Source: Clostridiales bacterium
GTDB taxonomy: Bacteria; Bacillota; Clostridia; Christensenellales; UBA1750
DNA length: 42,578 nt
Assembly (NCBI GenBank): GCA_015056005.1
Contig: SVHB01000011.1
Coordinates: 1-42,578 of the forward strand
Direction of reading: 5' to 3'
A program made the position numbers and the translations under genes. Below the pieces are notes generated by a model, which made no database searches, had not been told where the DNA came from, and saw only the letters and a list, made by a program, of their open reading frames with translations. Positions 7,387 to 15,710 of this stretch are shown in pieces (the stretch's first letter is position 1; every line of letters begins with the position of its first letter).

Positions 7387-7674
7387 ATGTTCAAATACGA
7401 GGCTATGTATATCATAGACGCAAACGTTGAAGACGAACAGCGCAAGGAGCTTATCGAAAAGTTCAATGCTCTGGTTGTGGAAAACGGCGGCACTGTGACC
7501 GACGTAGACGAGTGGGGCAAGAGGCATCTTGCATACGCCATCGATTATAAGACCGAGGGTTATTATGTTCTGATGCACTTCGAGGCTGCGCCTACCTTCC
7601 CCCGCGAGTTCGAGAGAAATCTCCAGATCAACGATTCCGTCCTTCGCTATCTCGTTCTCAGGCTTGAGGACTAA
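7387..7674 (+). CDS. rpsF: 30S ribosomal protein S6
   Basis: 95 residues, the normal length. Begins MFKYEAMYII, with the family's YVLMHFEA and NDSVLRYLVLR segments. It binds S18 on the 30S platform. A GTG lies in frame 9 bases upstream but overlaps the GAGGAGG ribosome site, so ATG 7387 (8 bases after it) is the start. First gene of the conserved S6-SSB-S18 operon. Confidence 0.97.
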   Translation: MFKYEAMYIIDANVEDEQRKELIEKFNALVVENGGTVTDVDEWGKRHLAYAIDYKTEGYYVLMHFEAAPTFPREFERNLQINDSVLRYLVLRLED

Positions 7675-7702
7675 TACGCGAACCGGTTAAGGAGTTTTCG
7701 GT

Positions 7703-8149
7703 ATGAATAAGGTAATTCTTATCGGCAATCTTACGCGCCCGCCGGAGCTGAGAAGCACCAATTCCGGCGCATCGGTCTGCAATTTTACCCTTGCTGTCAA
7801 CAGGCGCTTTGCCAACGCTCAGGGCGTGCGCGAAGCGGATTTCATTCCCGTTGTTGCATGGCGTCAGCTGGCCGAGCTGTGCGCAAAATATCTCGATAAA
7901 GGCAGCAAATGCGCCGTTATCGGTTCCATACAGACCCGTTCCTACGACGCCAACGACGGCACCAAGCGCTACGTGACCGAAGTTCTGGCAGACGAGGTCG
8001 AGTTTATCGGCAGAACTAATCAGAGCCAGGGTCAGGACGGCCCCTATGTTCCCGGCGGTTTCTCCGGTCACATGGAGCCCCAGAACTCCGCTCCCACCTT
8101 CGGCGGCGCTGCTTTCGCAAGCGCTGACGACGAAGATCTGCCCTTCTAA
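7703..8149 (+). CDS. ssb: Single-stranded DNA-binding protein
   Basis: 148 residues. N-terminal OB fold (MNKVILIGNLTRPPELR, with FTLAVNRRF and IPVVAWRQLAELC) followed by a Gly/Pro/Gln-rich linker and the acidic tail DDEDLPF that recruits repair and replication partners. AGGAG sits ~8 bases before the ATG. Located between rpsF and rpsR as in most Bacillota; binds ssDNA at forks. Confidence 0.97.
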   Translation: MNKVILIGNLTRPPELRSTNSGASVCNFTLAVNRRFANAQGVREADFIPVVAWRQLAELCAKYLDKGSKCAVIGSIQTRSYDANDGTKRYVTEVLADEVEFIGRTNQSQGQDGPYVPGGFSGHMEPQNSAPTFGGAAFASADDEDLPF

Positions 8150-8209
8150 AACGCCATTTTACTTTTTTGGGCTTTGCCCGATATTTTCATATGATTGGAG
8201 ATGAAAAAT

Positions 8210-8479
8210 ATGTCTGAACAGAGACAGGAAAGGACCGAAAGGACCGAGCGCCGTCCCCGTAACGCCCGCAGGCCCCGCCGCAAGGTGTGCCAGCTGTGTG
8301 TTGATAAGGTGCAGAACGTTGATTACAAGGATCTGCCCCGTCTGCGCAAGTACGTTTCCGAGCGCGGCAAGATTCTGCCCCGCCGCATGACCGGCAACTG
8401 CGCTAAGCATCAGCGTCAGCTTTCCGAAGCTATCAAGAGAGCACGTCACGTTGCACTGCTCCCCTACAGCGCTGAATAA
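8210..8479 (+). CDS. rpsR: 30S ribosomal protein S18
   Basis: 89 residues. The core KVCQLCVDK with CxxC, plus GNCAKHQRQ (C-x2-H), is the zinc-binding form of S18. The N-terminus is rich in Arg and Glu. GGAG 9 bases upstream supports ATG 8210 rather than the in-frame TTG 8195. Last gene of the operon, closed by a terminator at 8499-8554. Confidence 0.96.
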   Translation: MSEQRQERTERTERRPRNARRPRRKVCQLCVDKVQNVDYKDLPRLRKYVSERGKILPRRMTGNCAKHQRQLSEAIKRARHVALLPYSAE

Positions 8480-8498
8480 TTAAAAATTCAACTTTATA

Positions 8499-8554
8499 AA
8501 AGCGGTGAGGCAACCTAATTTACTATTGGTTCATCCGAGCTCATCGCTTTTTTT
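8499..8554 (+). terminator. Terminator of rpsF-ssb-rpsR
   Basis: AAGCGGTGAG (8499-8508) pairs with CTCATCGCTT (8540-8549, one G-U) across a 31-base loop, followed by seven T. Confidence 0.7.
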
Positions 8555-8568
8555 GTTGCAAAAAAATT

Positions 8569-8594
8569 GCTCTCCCGATAAGGAGAGCTTTTTT
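8569..8594. terminator. Bidirectional terminator between rpsR and queT-like gene
   Basis: GCTCTCC (8569-8575) / GGAGAGC (8582-8588) followed by six T; an A run (8560-8566) gives a T tract on the other strand. Confidence 0.8.
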
Positions 8595-8610
8595 GATTTT
8601 CCGATACTGT

Positions 8611-9081
8611 TTACAGGTCGTTAAAGAGCCGTTTTTTCAGCAGCGCCATAAGCGGGATGCCGGCAAAATATACTGAGAGCACCTGACCCAGCCCCACCCA
8701 AAGCACGGTTATAAGATAGGGCAGCCCGGAAGCAAAATGCAAAACCGCGGCAACGCCGAAAGCGTTTATTATAACCGGCGGCGCAGCGGATATAAAGGCG
8801 CTCTTTTTGCGCAGAAGATAGGTAAATATCGCGGCTATAAGCGTGCACAGGCTGCCGAAAACGATGTCGAGTATGCCCATGCCGCCTATCATGTTGGATA
8901 TCAGGCAGCCGATGAACAGCGCGGGCACCGCTTCGGGCAGAAATATCGGAAGCAGCGTCAGCGCCTCGGAAAGCCGCACCTGAACCTGACCGAAGCTTAT
9001 GGGCGCAAGCAGGAGCGATATTGCTGTATAGATCGCCGCGATTATCGATGCGCGCGTTATGGCCTTTGTATCAAGCTTCAT
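8611..9081 (-). CDS. QueT-type ECF transporter substrate-binding (S) component
   Basis: 156 residues with about five or six membrane segments. The segment VQVRLSEALTLLPIF is the hallmark of the QueT family, S components of energy-coupling-factor importers for queuosine precursors (preQ0/preQ1). It would need a shared EcfA/A'/T module encoded elsewhere. A promoter at 9105-9132 leaves a leader of only ~20 bases, too short for a preQ1 riboswitch. GGGGGTG precedes the ATG by ~8 bases. It lies downstream of the germination operon on the same strand but has its own promoter. Confidence 0.85.
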   Translation of the reverse strand: MKLDTKAITRASIIAAIYTAISLLLAPISFGQVQVRLSEALTLLPIFLPEAVPALFIGCLISNMIGGMGILDIVFGSLCTLIAAIFTYLLRKKSAFISAAPPVIINAFGVAAVLHFASGLPYLITVLWVGLGQVLSVYFAGIPLMALLKKRLFNDL

Positions 9082-9104
9082 TGCTTACACCCCCTTAAAT
9101 ATTT

Positions 9105-9132
9105 ATTATATCATAAACATAGGGTATGTAAA
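9105..9132 (-). promoter_or_regulatory. Predicted promoter of the queT-like gene
   Basis: Minus strand: -35 TTTACA (9132-9127), 16-base spacer, -10 TATAAT (9110-9105). Confidence 0.55.
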
Positions 9133-9140
9133 AGCAAAAT

Positions 9141-10271
9141 TTATATATCCGCCTTGGTCTGAACATAGACTGTCACATAAAAATTCGCTTTTGACAGATT
9201 ATTTGGGATATCGGCGTTTTCAAAGCTGTCGATGGTAAGGTGTTTTTTTGCAAGTTTACCCGATATCGCCAAGGGATCTGCGCCTAAGGAATAAACCTCC
9301 TTCAAAAGCGTGCCTGCGTCCTCTGCCAGCTTTTTGGCGATGGCTTCCTCGGGCAGGAAGCTGTCGCCGGCGCTGTTTTGCCTAAAGGCGTACAGGCGGA
9401 TGTCGATATGCACGTCGATTTTCCCGCCGTCCTCTTTGACCTTCACCTTTGTGAGCCTGCCGCGCTTGAACTGAATATCGTATAGGATATCTTCATCCTC
9501 AAAAAGCGTCATCGCATCTGTAAAGGTGCCCATGCACATTGAAAGCAGCCTGTTTTCATAGCCTGTGAGTATTTTTACCGCTTTGTCGGAATTAAAAACA
9601 ACGCTGCCGAGCACGGGAGAATCGGAAGCCCCTTCAACATTTAAGTTTTCTGCGTATATGTTTTCGGGCGGGATGCTGCCGCTTTTGCCGTTTTTTGCCT
9701 TTTTTGCGCAGTAAATCGCCAAAGGCGTTTTGTAGGGCGATTCAAACGCCCTGTCGATGCTGAAAAAATCGCCGTCGGGGATAGAGGAATTGTCCTTTAG
9801 CGAGCTTTCCAGAGCCTCGGTCGATTTGGAAAGCCTCTCGCCCATGAAAGGCTCTGTGCCTAAGAGAAAATCCTTGGCGCTGTCCTTTGCAATAAAGCAA
9901 TCCGCGCCCGGCTTTAAGCCGGGTATGCTTACCATATCCTGAGTCAGGCGCGAAAATCCGTCCGCAAACGCAAGCTCATGGGAAAATATGATGTATTTGA
10001 CCCTGTAAAAGCTCAGCTGCTGGGGAGTTGCCGTGTCGATGGCGGTGAGCGCGGAAAGGATTGTGTCCCCCTGTGCGCTCACTATTTTATCCTTGCCCTG
10101 CCCTTGAACCGCTGCGGGGATCTTTATGCTCACGCTGAATAAATGCTCCTCGCCTTTGTCTATAGCCATCATCAATGGATAGACCTGCTCGTCAAGGTTC
10201 GCCGCAGTTGCGCAGCCGGAGAGCAGGATGAGTGGAAGCAGGATAAATATCAGTTTTTCAGCCGCTTTCAT
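9141..10271 (-). CDS. Ger(x)C family spore germinant-receptor lipoprotein (GerAC-like)
   Basis: 376 residues. The N-terminal signal with lipobox LLSGC (Cys20) marks a lipoprotein of the spore inner membrane. Typical C-subunit features are DEQVYPLMMAIDKGE near the N-terminus and a C-terminal Ger(x)C domain (~210-370). It is the third subunit of a GerA-type receptor and is needed for germinant response. GGAGC sits 8 bases before the ATG. The start overlaps the end of gerB by 14 bases, indicating translational coupling. Confidence 0.9.
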   Translation of the reverse strand: MKAAEKLIFILLPLILLSGCATAANLDEQVYPLMMAIDKGEEHLFSVSIKIPAAVQGQGKDKIVSAQGDTILSALTAIDTATPQQLSFYRVKYIIFSHELAFADGFSRLTQDMVSIPGLKPGADCFIAKDSAKDFLLGTEPFMGERLSKSTEALESSLKDNSSIPDGDFFSIDRAFESPYKTPLAIYCAKKAKNGKSGSIPPENIYAENLNVEGASDSPVLGSVVFNSDKAVKILTGYENRLLSMCMGTFTDAMTLFEDEDILYDIQFKRGRLTKVKVKEDGGKIDVHIDIRLYAFRQNSAGDSFLPEEAIAKKLAEDAGTLLKEVYSLGADPLAISGKLAKKHLTIDSFENADIPNNLSKANFYVTVYVQTKADI

Positions 10272-11358
10272 CTTTTGCTCCTTTGGATTTTATCGCCGAA
10301 AATATGAGTATCGGTATCAGGGGCGAGTATACGAAAAGAGGGAGTGTTTTTGGCGCTTCAAAAAGGAAGGACAGGAATTTGGGGAAGCTGCGCATGTCGC
10401 TGAGCGTGAGCACCAGCAGAATAAAGCCGAAGATGAAAATAGGTATTCCTTCCTTTTTTGAGAAAACGGAAAGCACCTTTGAGCTCAGATGACCCAAAAA
10501 ACAAAAATGCGCGCAAAGCGTTATCAAAAACACCGTGTTCCAGATAAAGCTGAACAGCGAGCCCAGCGCCTTGAAGCTCTCTGATACGCCAACGACCGAA
10601 ATTATGCCGTAAAGCGGGGAGAGCTGGGTAAAGGTGTAGGGGAATACCAAGGTGTTTATAAGGTAAAGCCCCGTGGAAATTATCCCTGCGATGATTGGCG
10701 GGTATATCAAAAGCTTTTTGTTGTCCTTTTGGCCTTTGTTTGGGTCGTACATCTCGCCCAAAAGCAGTATCAAAAAGAAATCGGAAGATGAAGTGAGGGA
10801 TAGCATCACTATGTCGATCGGCCCGCTGCCGAGGATCGGAAAAAGGTGGTTTATATCCGCGCTGTCCAAGCTCATTATAAGCGTCATGATAAGGCTTATC
10901 ACCGCAAGGGGCAGCACAAGCATGGAAAAGCGGCAGACCGCTTTTATCCCCAGCACTGCAACTATGATGGATGCGCCGATAGCTGAAAGAGAAACCACGC
11001 TGAGCCTTGCTTTTGTCAGCGATACGCTCACCACTGTGCTTGAAAGCAGATAAGCCACGCTCCTTGCCGACAAAATGAGCGTAACGATCAGTATCAGCGC
11101 ATACAGCTTTGAAAAAATGCCGCCGATATATTTTTCTGCCGCCGCAAAAAAAGGCGCGTCTGCCTTTTTGCAGATATAATACACTATGAAAGCTAAAAGG
11201 ATAGATATGAGGGAGGAAATAAGCATGCTTAAATACTGCGCGTTGCCAACGCTTGTCCAGCTGTTTGCAAGGCTGCCCGTCATCGCCTTTGTGATCAGCA
11301 GCATGGATGCAAAGACCTTCTTTTCCCTGGCGGTAAGTGAATCGGTTCCTCCGCTCAA
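10258..11358 (-). CDS. GerAB-type spore germination permease
   Basis: 366 residues, ten predicted membrane segments, APC-superfamily B subunit of germinant receptors (begins with LTAREKKVFASMLLITKAMTG). It forms the ligand-binding channel in the spore inner membrane. The start is TTG 11358 with AGGAGGGG upstream; TTGA overlaps the stop of gerA by 4 bases. Ends inside the gerC start. Confidence 0.9.
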   Translation of the reverse strand: MSGGTDSLTAREKKVFASMLLITKAMTGSLANSWTSVGNAQYLSMLISSLISILLAFIVYYICKKADAPFFAAAEKYIGGIFSKLYALILIVTLILSARSVAYLLSSTVVSVSLTKARLSVVSLSAIGASIIVAVLGIKAVCRFSMLVLPLAVISLIMTLIMSLDSADINHLFPILGSGPIDIVMLSLTSSSDFFLILLLGEMYDPNKGQKDNKKLLIYPPIIAGIISTGLYLINTLVFPYTFTQLSPLYGIISVVGVSESFKALGSLFSFIWNTVFLITLCAHFCFLGHLSSKVLSVFSKKEGIPIFIFGFILLVLTLSDMRSFPKFLSFLFEAPKTLPLFVYSPLIPILIFSAIKSKGAKDESG

Positions 11359-12803
11359 GCCTTTCCCCTCCTTTTGGTAAAAATACTGCTGTTTGCGCTC
11401 TGCCTTTTTATGGGGCGCCTGATTATGATATCGGGGTTATGCCCCATCGGCGGGCTTATGGGAGCAAAAAACGGTATGCCAAAGCTTTGAGTCAGCGATA
11501 TCGGCGCAAGGGTTAAAAAGACCAGCACCGCTATCCCGAAGAAGCCGCCCAGCGACGCGCCCAGTATATACACAAAGCGCAGCATCTGCACCGCACGTGA
11601 TAGCGAATAATCGGGTATCGTGTATGTCCCAAGCGCCGTTATAGCCACAACTATTATGAGTATGGGGGATACCAGCTTTGCTTCAACAGCGGCCTGTCCA
11701 AGTATCAGCGCTCCGAATATGCCAAGCGCGCTGCCCAAAAGCCTTGGGATCCTCGTTCCCGCCTGATCGACTATAAGGAACGCGAATTCCATGAGTATGA
11801 CCTCGGTGATGATCGAAAAAGGCACGTCCGCGCGCGACGCGGCTATGGTCATGAGCAGCTCGTGGGGCAAAAGCTCCTGATGGTACATCGCCATCGCCAG
11901 ATACACCGCAGGCAGAAAAAGCGCCAATAAGAACCCCGCAAAGCGGACGCACCTTGTAAATGTGCCGTACTGCCAGCGCATGAAGGTGTCGTCGGGGGTG
12001 TTGAGCATATGGAAAAGCGTGGCGGGCACCGCAAGGGCAAAGGGCGCGCCGTCGGTCAAAAGCAGGACCTGCCCTTCCAGAAGGAAGGAAGCGCACCTGT
12101 CCGGGCGCTGGGTCATCACAGACTGGGGCACTATGGAAAACCTGCTGTCCTCGATAAGCTGGTTCATGAAGCCCGCGCCGGGGATGATGTCGACGTTTAT
12201 GTTTTTGAGCCTTTCCTTGAGCTTGTCCGCAACGCCCGAAAGCGCCGTGCCCTCTATGTACACGACCGCGCAGGCGCATTTGTTTTTATCGCCCACCAGC
12301 AGCATTTCCGATACGAGGTCTGCGCTTCTGACCATTTTCCTTATAAGGGTGATGTTAGTCCTTATGCTTTCTGTGAACCCTTCCTGAGAGCCTAAGATCA
12401 CGTCTTCGCTGTTTGGAGGCGATACCGCCCGCTTTTCGTAGCCGCGCGTTTCCATCACGAGCGCGCTGCTTGAGCCGTCCACGAAAAGCGCGCTCTGCCC
12501 GGAGAGTATGTCGTCTATGACCTCGTCCATATTTGTTTTTGTCTTTGCGCCCGATATCGCGATGCACCTGAGAAAAAGCCCCGCGATATCGCCTTCCTTG
12601 TTTTGCTCGCCGTCCATCGCCTGGCGCAGAACAAAATCGTTGATCTTCTGCGCGTCGCTCATGCCCTCGATATACACCACAAGCGCCCATGTACCGGAAA
12701 TATCGAACCGCCTGAGTATAAGATCGGCGTTTTTATCGGTATGGAAAACGTTTTCTATTGTCTGCGCGTTTTTTGCAAGGTCCCTTGATATTTCAGATGC
12801 CAT
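11355..12803 (-). CDS. GerA family spore germination protein (A subunit)
   Basis: 482 residues, matching GerAA length. Cytosolic N-terminal half (NTD, ~1-240) with family sequences DLILRRFDISG and FVDGSSSALVMETRGYEKRAV, then about four to five membrane helices (~285-430) with the P-rich LPAVYLAMAMYHQELLPHELLMTIAASR loop region. It oligomerises into a ligand-gated ion channel in the spore membrane. Overlaps the upstream regulator by 11 bases and gerB by 4. Confidence 0.92.
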   Translation of the reverse strand: MASEISRDLAKNAQTIENVFHTDKNADLILRRFDISGTWALVVYIEGMSDAQKINDFVLRQAMDGEQNKEGDIAGLFLRCIAISGAKTKTNMDEVIDDILSGQSALFVDGSSSALVMETRGYEKRAVSPPNSEDVILGSQEGFTESIRTNITLIRKMVRSADLVSEMLLVGDKNKCACAVVYIEGTALSGVADKLKERLKNINVDIIPGAGFMNQLIEDSRFSIVPQSVMTQRPDRCASFLLEGQVLLLTDGAPFALAVPATLFHMLNTPDDTFMRWQYGTFTRCVRFAGFLLALFLPAVYLAMAMYHQELLPHELLMTIAASRADVPFSIITEVILMEFAFLIVDQAGTRIPRLLGSALGIFGALILGQAAVEAKLVSPILIIVVAITALGTYTIPDYSLSRAVQMLRFVYILGASLGGFFGIAVLVFLTLAPISLTQSFGIPFFAPISPPMGHNPDIIIRRPIKRQSANSSIFTKRRGKA

Positions 12804-13401
12804 CTGTTTCTTCCTTGATATTAAGCAAAAGCTCCGTAAGGGCGCTCAGGAAATCTTCCTTGCCCTTTTCATAGGCTTTTTTGAGTGTTTCGCTCTCGAT
12901 AAATATCCGATCGCTGCTCTGCCTTTTTTTGCGCACGGGGGTGAAGGTCTCGGGGAAATCGTAGCCGCTTTGGGTCAGCTCCTTTTTGACCGAGTCCACG
13001 TATTCGGGGCGGTTTTTGATAATTGAGCGGTATTTGTTCTGGTATCTGAGCGTTTTTGTTCTGTCGCCTTCTCCAAGCTCCAGCACGCACGCTCTCACGC
13101 TCTTGCCCTTCAGCCTGCCTATGAGCACATATGAAATAAGCTCGTGCAGCTCTTCCTCTTCAAAGGGGCGAAAGGGCGCGGCTTTTGGGCAAACGCAGCT
13201 TGGCGCATCGCCCTGCTTCATGGATATATAGTAATAATTTCTGATGCTGTTTGGCTTTCTGCCGGTCTTTGCTGCCACATCGTCAAATACGTTCCTTAGC
13301 GGCGTGCCGTTTTTTGCGGCGTCTTCCACAAGGCTGAAAAGCAGCTCCTTTTCGCTTTCCTGCCAGCCGCCGCGCCCGCGGGGGAGGGTATATTTTTCCA
13401 T
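12793..13401 (-). CDS. Myb/SANT-like DNA-binding regulator (RsfA-like), first gene of the ger operon
   Basis: 202 residues. A Trp-containing Myb-like helical domain lies at the N-terminus (GGWQESEKELLFSLVEDAAKNG and then TGRKPNSIRNYYY, ~11-60), as in the RsfA family of prespore regulators. The C-terminal half is basic and helical (EKGKEDFLSALTELL), possibly dimerising. CGGAGG 7 bases upstream selects ATG 13401 over ATG 13419. It lies behind a sigma-G-type promoter and overlaps gerA by 11 bases, so it is made in the forespore with the receptor. Its targets are unknown; autoregulation of germination genes is an inference. Confidence 0.75.
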   Translation of the reverse strand: MEKYTLPRGRGGWQESEKELLFSLVEDAAKNGTPLRNVFDDVAAKTGRKPNSIRNYYYISMKQGDAPSCVCPKAAPFRPFEEEELHELISYVLIGRLKGKSVRACVLELGEGDRTKTLRYQNKYRSIIKNRPEYVDSVKKELTQSGYDFPETFTPVRKKRQSSDRIFIESETLKKAYEKGKEDFLSALTELLLNIKEETDGI

Positions 13402-13433
13402 AGCGTGCCTCCGATTCATTGCTTGTTATACTA

Positions 13434-13462
13434 TATTATGAGCGCATGGCTCCATATTATGC
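13434..13462 (-). promoter_or_regulatory. Predicted sigma-G (forespore) promoter of the germination operon
   Basis: Minus strand: GCATA (13462-13458, fits G-H-A-T-R), exactly 17 bases, then CATAATA (13440-13434, fits CATNNTA). It lies 33 bases upstream of the start codon of the first gene. The match is complete to the textbook sigma-F/G consensus. Confidence 0.75.
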
Positions 13463-13509
13463 GAAAACGGATACATTGCCTTTGATACGGAAAATCGTTT
13501 ACATAAATA

Positions 13510-13538
13510 TTGTGAACGGGCGCGGTTTATTGTATAAT
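13510..13538 (+). promoter_or_regulatory. Predicted promoter of rhaB
   Basis: -35 TTGTGA (13510-13515), 17-base spacer, perfect -10 TATAAT (13533-13538). Confidence 0.6.
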
Positions 13539-13581
13539 TAAGTCACGGATTTAATGAAAACCATAAAAGGAGCATGATGAT

Positions 13582-15057
13582 ATGGTTAAAAAATATCTTG
13601 CATTCGATTTTGGCGCATCGTCGGGCCGCGCTATTTTGGGCACGCTCAATTCCGGCAAGCTCGAGATGACGGAGATCCATCGTTTTTTGAACGAGCCCGT
13701 TATGCTGAACGGCCGCTTTACATGGGATCTGCCAAGGCTTTATCATGAAGTTTTATTAGCGCTCAAAAAAGCTGCGGCGCAGGGCGGCGTTGACGCCATC
13801 GGTATCGATACCTGGGGTGTTGACTACGGTCTGATCGACAAAAACGGACATCTTCTGGGCGACCCTGTCAATTACCGCGATGCGCGCACCGACGGTATGA
13901 TGGACAAGGCGTTCTCTGTCGTTCCCAAGGCGGAGATTTACGAAAAGACAGGTCTTGCTTTCCTGCAGTTCAACACCCTTTATCAGCTTTATTCCTCAGT
14001 GCTTGAGGATGATCCGCTCTTAAAGGCCGCCGATAAGCTGCTTTTTATGCCCGACCTTTTTGCCTATCTTCTCACCGGCGTTGCGGGCACCGAATACACC
14101 ATCGCTTCCACCTCGCAGATGATCGACCCCAACACCCGCAAATGGGCAACCGATATTATCGAAAAGCTCGGCATCCCCGCCTCGATCCTCGGCGATATCA
14201 CCGAGCCGGGTACAGTGCGCGGCGTGCTTTCCAAGGCTGTTCAGGATGAGACCGGTCTTGGCGCGGTTCCCGTGATCGCAATAGCCGGCCACGACACCGC
14301 AAGCGCGGTTGCCGCAGTTCCCGCAGAGGGCTCCGATTTTGCTTACATCTCCTCGGGCACGTGGTCTCTGCTTGGCGGCGAGAGCAAGACTCCCGTTATC
14401 AACGAGGAAGCCGCAAAGGCGAATTTCACCAACGAGGGCGGCGTTTTTGATACCATCCGCGTGCTCAAGAACATCATGGGTCTTTGGATCATTCAGGAAT
14501 GCAAGCGCTACTGGGATGCAAACGGCGAGGAGTATTCCTTTGCAGAGCTTGTCAAGCTCGCCGAAAAGGAGCCCGCTTTCCGGGCGTTCTTTGATCCCGA
14601 TGACGATGCGTTCTTGGCTCCCCATCAGATGCCCAAGCGCATCTGCGATTATATCGAAAAATCAGGGCAGACAGCGCCCAATACCATCGGCGGCATCACC
14701 CGCGTGGTCTATGAGTCCCTTGCTCTCAAGTACCGCTATTGCATCGAGTGCTACGAAAAGTTCACCGGCAAAAAGGTACATGCCCTGCACATCGTCGGCG
14801 GCGGCAGCAATAACGCGCTGCTCAATAAGTTCACCGCCAATGCGCTCAATATCCCCGTGTACGCTGGCCCCGGCGAGGCTACCGCTATCGGCAACCTGCT
14901 CATGCAGGCCTATGCCATGGGCGAAGTCAAGGATATCGCCGACCTTCGTAAGATAGTCGCCGATTCCTTCCCCATCGTAAAAGTCGAGCCCGATAAAGAC
15001 CGCGCTGCCTGGGACGAAGCATACGCCAAGTTCACCGCGATGTTTGAGTTGAAGTAG
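13582..15057 (+). CDS. rhaB: Rhamnulokinase (FGGY family)
   Basis: 491 residues, normal RhaB length. FGGY-kinase phosphate-binding start YLAFDFGASSGRAILG, then GIDTWGVDYGLID, the central AGHDTASAV and SGTWSLLGGE, and a C-terminal HIVGGGSNNALLNKFTAN block. It phosphorylates L-rhamnulose with ATP in rhamnose breakdown. GGAG lies 10 bases before ATG. No rhaA, rhaD or rhamnose regulator is in the window, so the pathway is split; the genes after repeat island 1 (an esterase) may still relate to plant pectin or rhamnogalacturonan use, which is inference. Confidence 0.92.
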   Translation: MVKKYLAFDFGASSGRAILGTLNSGKLEMTEIHRFLNEPVMLNGRFTWDLPRLYHEVLLALKKAAAQGGVDAIGIDTWGVDYGLIDKNGHLLGDPVNYRDARTDGMMDKAFSVVPKAEIYEKTGLAFLQFNTLYQLYSSVLEDDPLLKAADKLLFMPDLFAYLLTGVAGTEYTIASTSQMIDPNTRKWATDIIEKLGIPASILGDITEPGTVRGVLSKAVQDETGLGAVPVIAIAGHDTASAVAAVPAEGSDFAYISSGTWSLLGGESKTPVINEEAAKANFTNEGGVFDTIRVLKNIMGLWIIQECKRYWDANGEEYSFAELVKLAEKEPAFRAFFDPDDDAFLAPHQMPKRICDYIEKSGQTAPNTIGGITRVVYESLALKYRYCIECYEKFTGKKVHALHIVGGGSNNALLNKFTANALNIPVYAGPGEATAIGNLLMQAYAMGEVKDIADLRKIVADSFPIVKVEPDKDRAAWDEAYAKFTAMFELK

Positions 15058-15690
15058 GGAAGGGGTTACGTTCGAGATGGCTGCGCCCTCTCGAGCTCTG
15101 GGCCCAAGGGTTTGCAACCCTTGGAACCCGCGGCTTTTGGGTCGTGGGAGGTTTATGTGCAACAGATTGTAATGACGAGAAGAGAGTCATGCCTTTGAGA
15201 GACAGGCGGGGATTATAGATTAATCGTTATTATTTGTTTCATCGTCTGAGCTATAGAATCTTGGCTTCCCCTTGGAGGGGAAGCTGGCTCGCAGCGAAGC
15301 GAAGAGACTGATGAGGTGTCAGTGACTGAGTTGGCTGTTGTAAAGCTGAAGCAGTTGCTGAGTTATCCCAAACATACCGCATAAAAAACAAGAAAAAATG
15401 CAATCTGAAGACACCTCATCCGAGTTTGCTTCGCAAACCCACCTTCCCCTCTAGGGGAAGGCAAGAAACTATGCAACAAGCTGTCGTGGAATATAAACAG
15501 CCGCTGAGCTGTCCCAAAAACTGACACCTTTACCTAAACAAACAGCTAATCTCGATGGCGGCATACCTGCCGCCGCCATCGACCACAAACGAAAAAACTT
15601 TCCCTTCCCCCAAGATGCGGGATCCAAGGGATGAAATCCCTTGGTCAGAGAGCTCGAGAGGGTGAAACCCTCTCGAACGTTTCCAAGAAA
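15058..15690. repeat. Palindromic repeat island 1
   Basis: Left P module: hairpin CGAGATGGC/GCCCTCTCG (15073-15093, one mismatch) then CCAAGGGTT/AACCCTTGG (15104-15124). Inverted R-type pair 15261-15320 and 15410-15465. Right Q hairpin 15552-15582 (arms TCGATGGCGGC). Right P module inverted: CCAAGGGAT/ATCCCTTGG (15624-15644) and CGAGAGGGT/ACCCTCTCG (15655-15675). No left Q module and no S array found. It starts at the rhaB stop codon and ends just before the esterase ribosome site. No protein gene. Confidence 0.85.
15261..15465. repeat. Inverted pair of R-type (GATGAGGTGTC-ended) palindromes
   Basis: Left copy: GCTTCCCCT/AGGGGAAGC (15264-15284) and an imperfect Gly-loop-like GAA hairpin, ending GATGAGGTGTC (15310-15320). 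Right copy inverted: GACACCTCATC (15410-15420), hairpin GTTTGC/GCAAAC, then CCTTCCCCT/AGGGGAAGG (15442-15461) and GCAAG. They enclose 89 bases without a gene, like a MITE. The same pair in the same orientation encloses the DUF559 gene in island 5. Confidence 0.8.
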
Positions 15691-15710
15691 AAAGCATAAG
15701 GAGAATCACC

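Noticed and set aside
9082..9132. preQ1 riboswitch before the queT-like gene
   Set aside because: The predicted leader is only ~20 bases and has no stem-loop or CTA-type receptor sequence.
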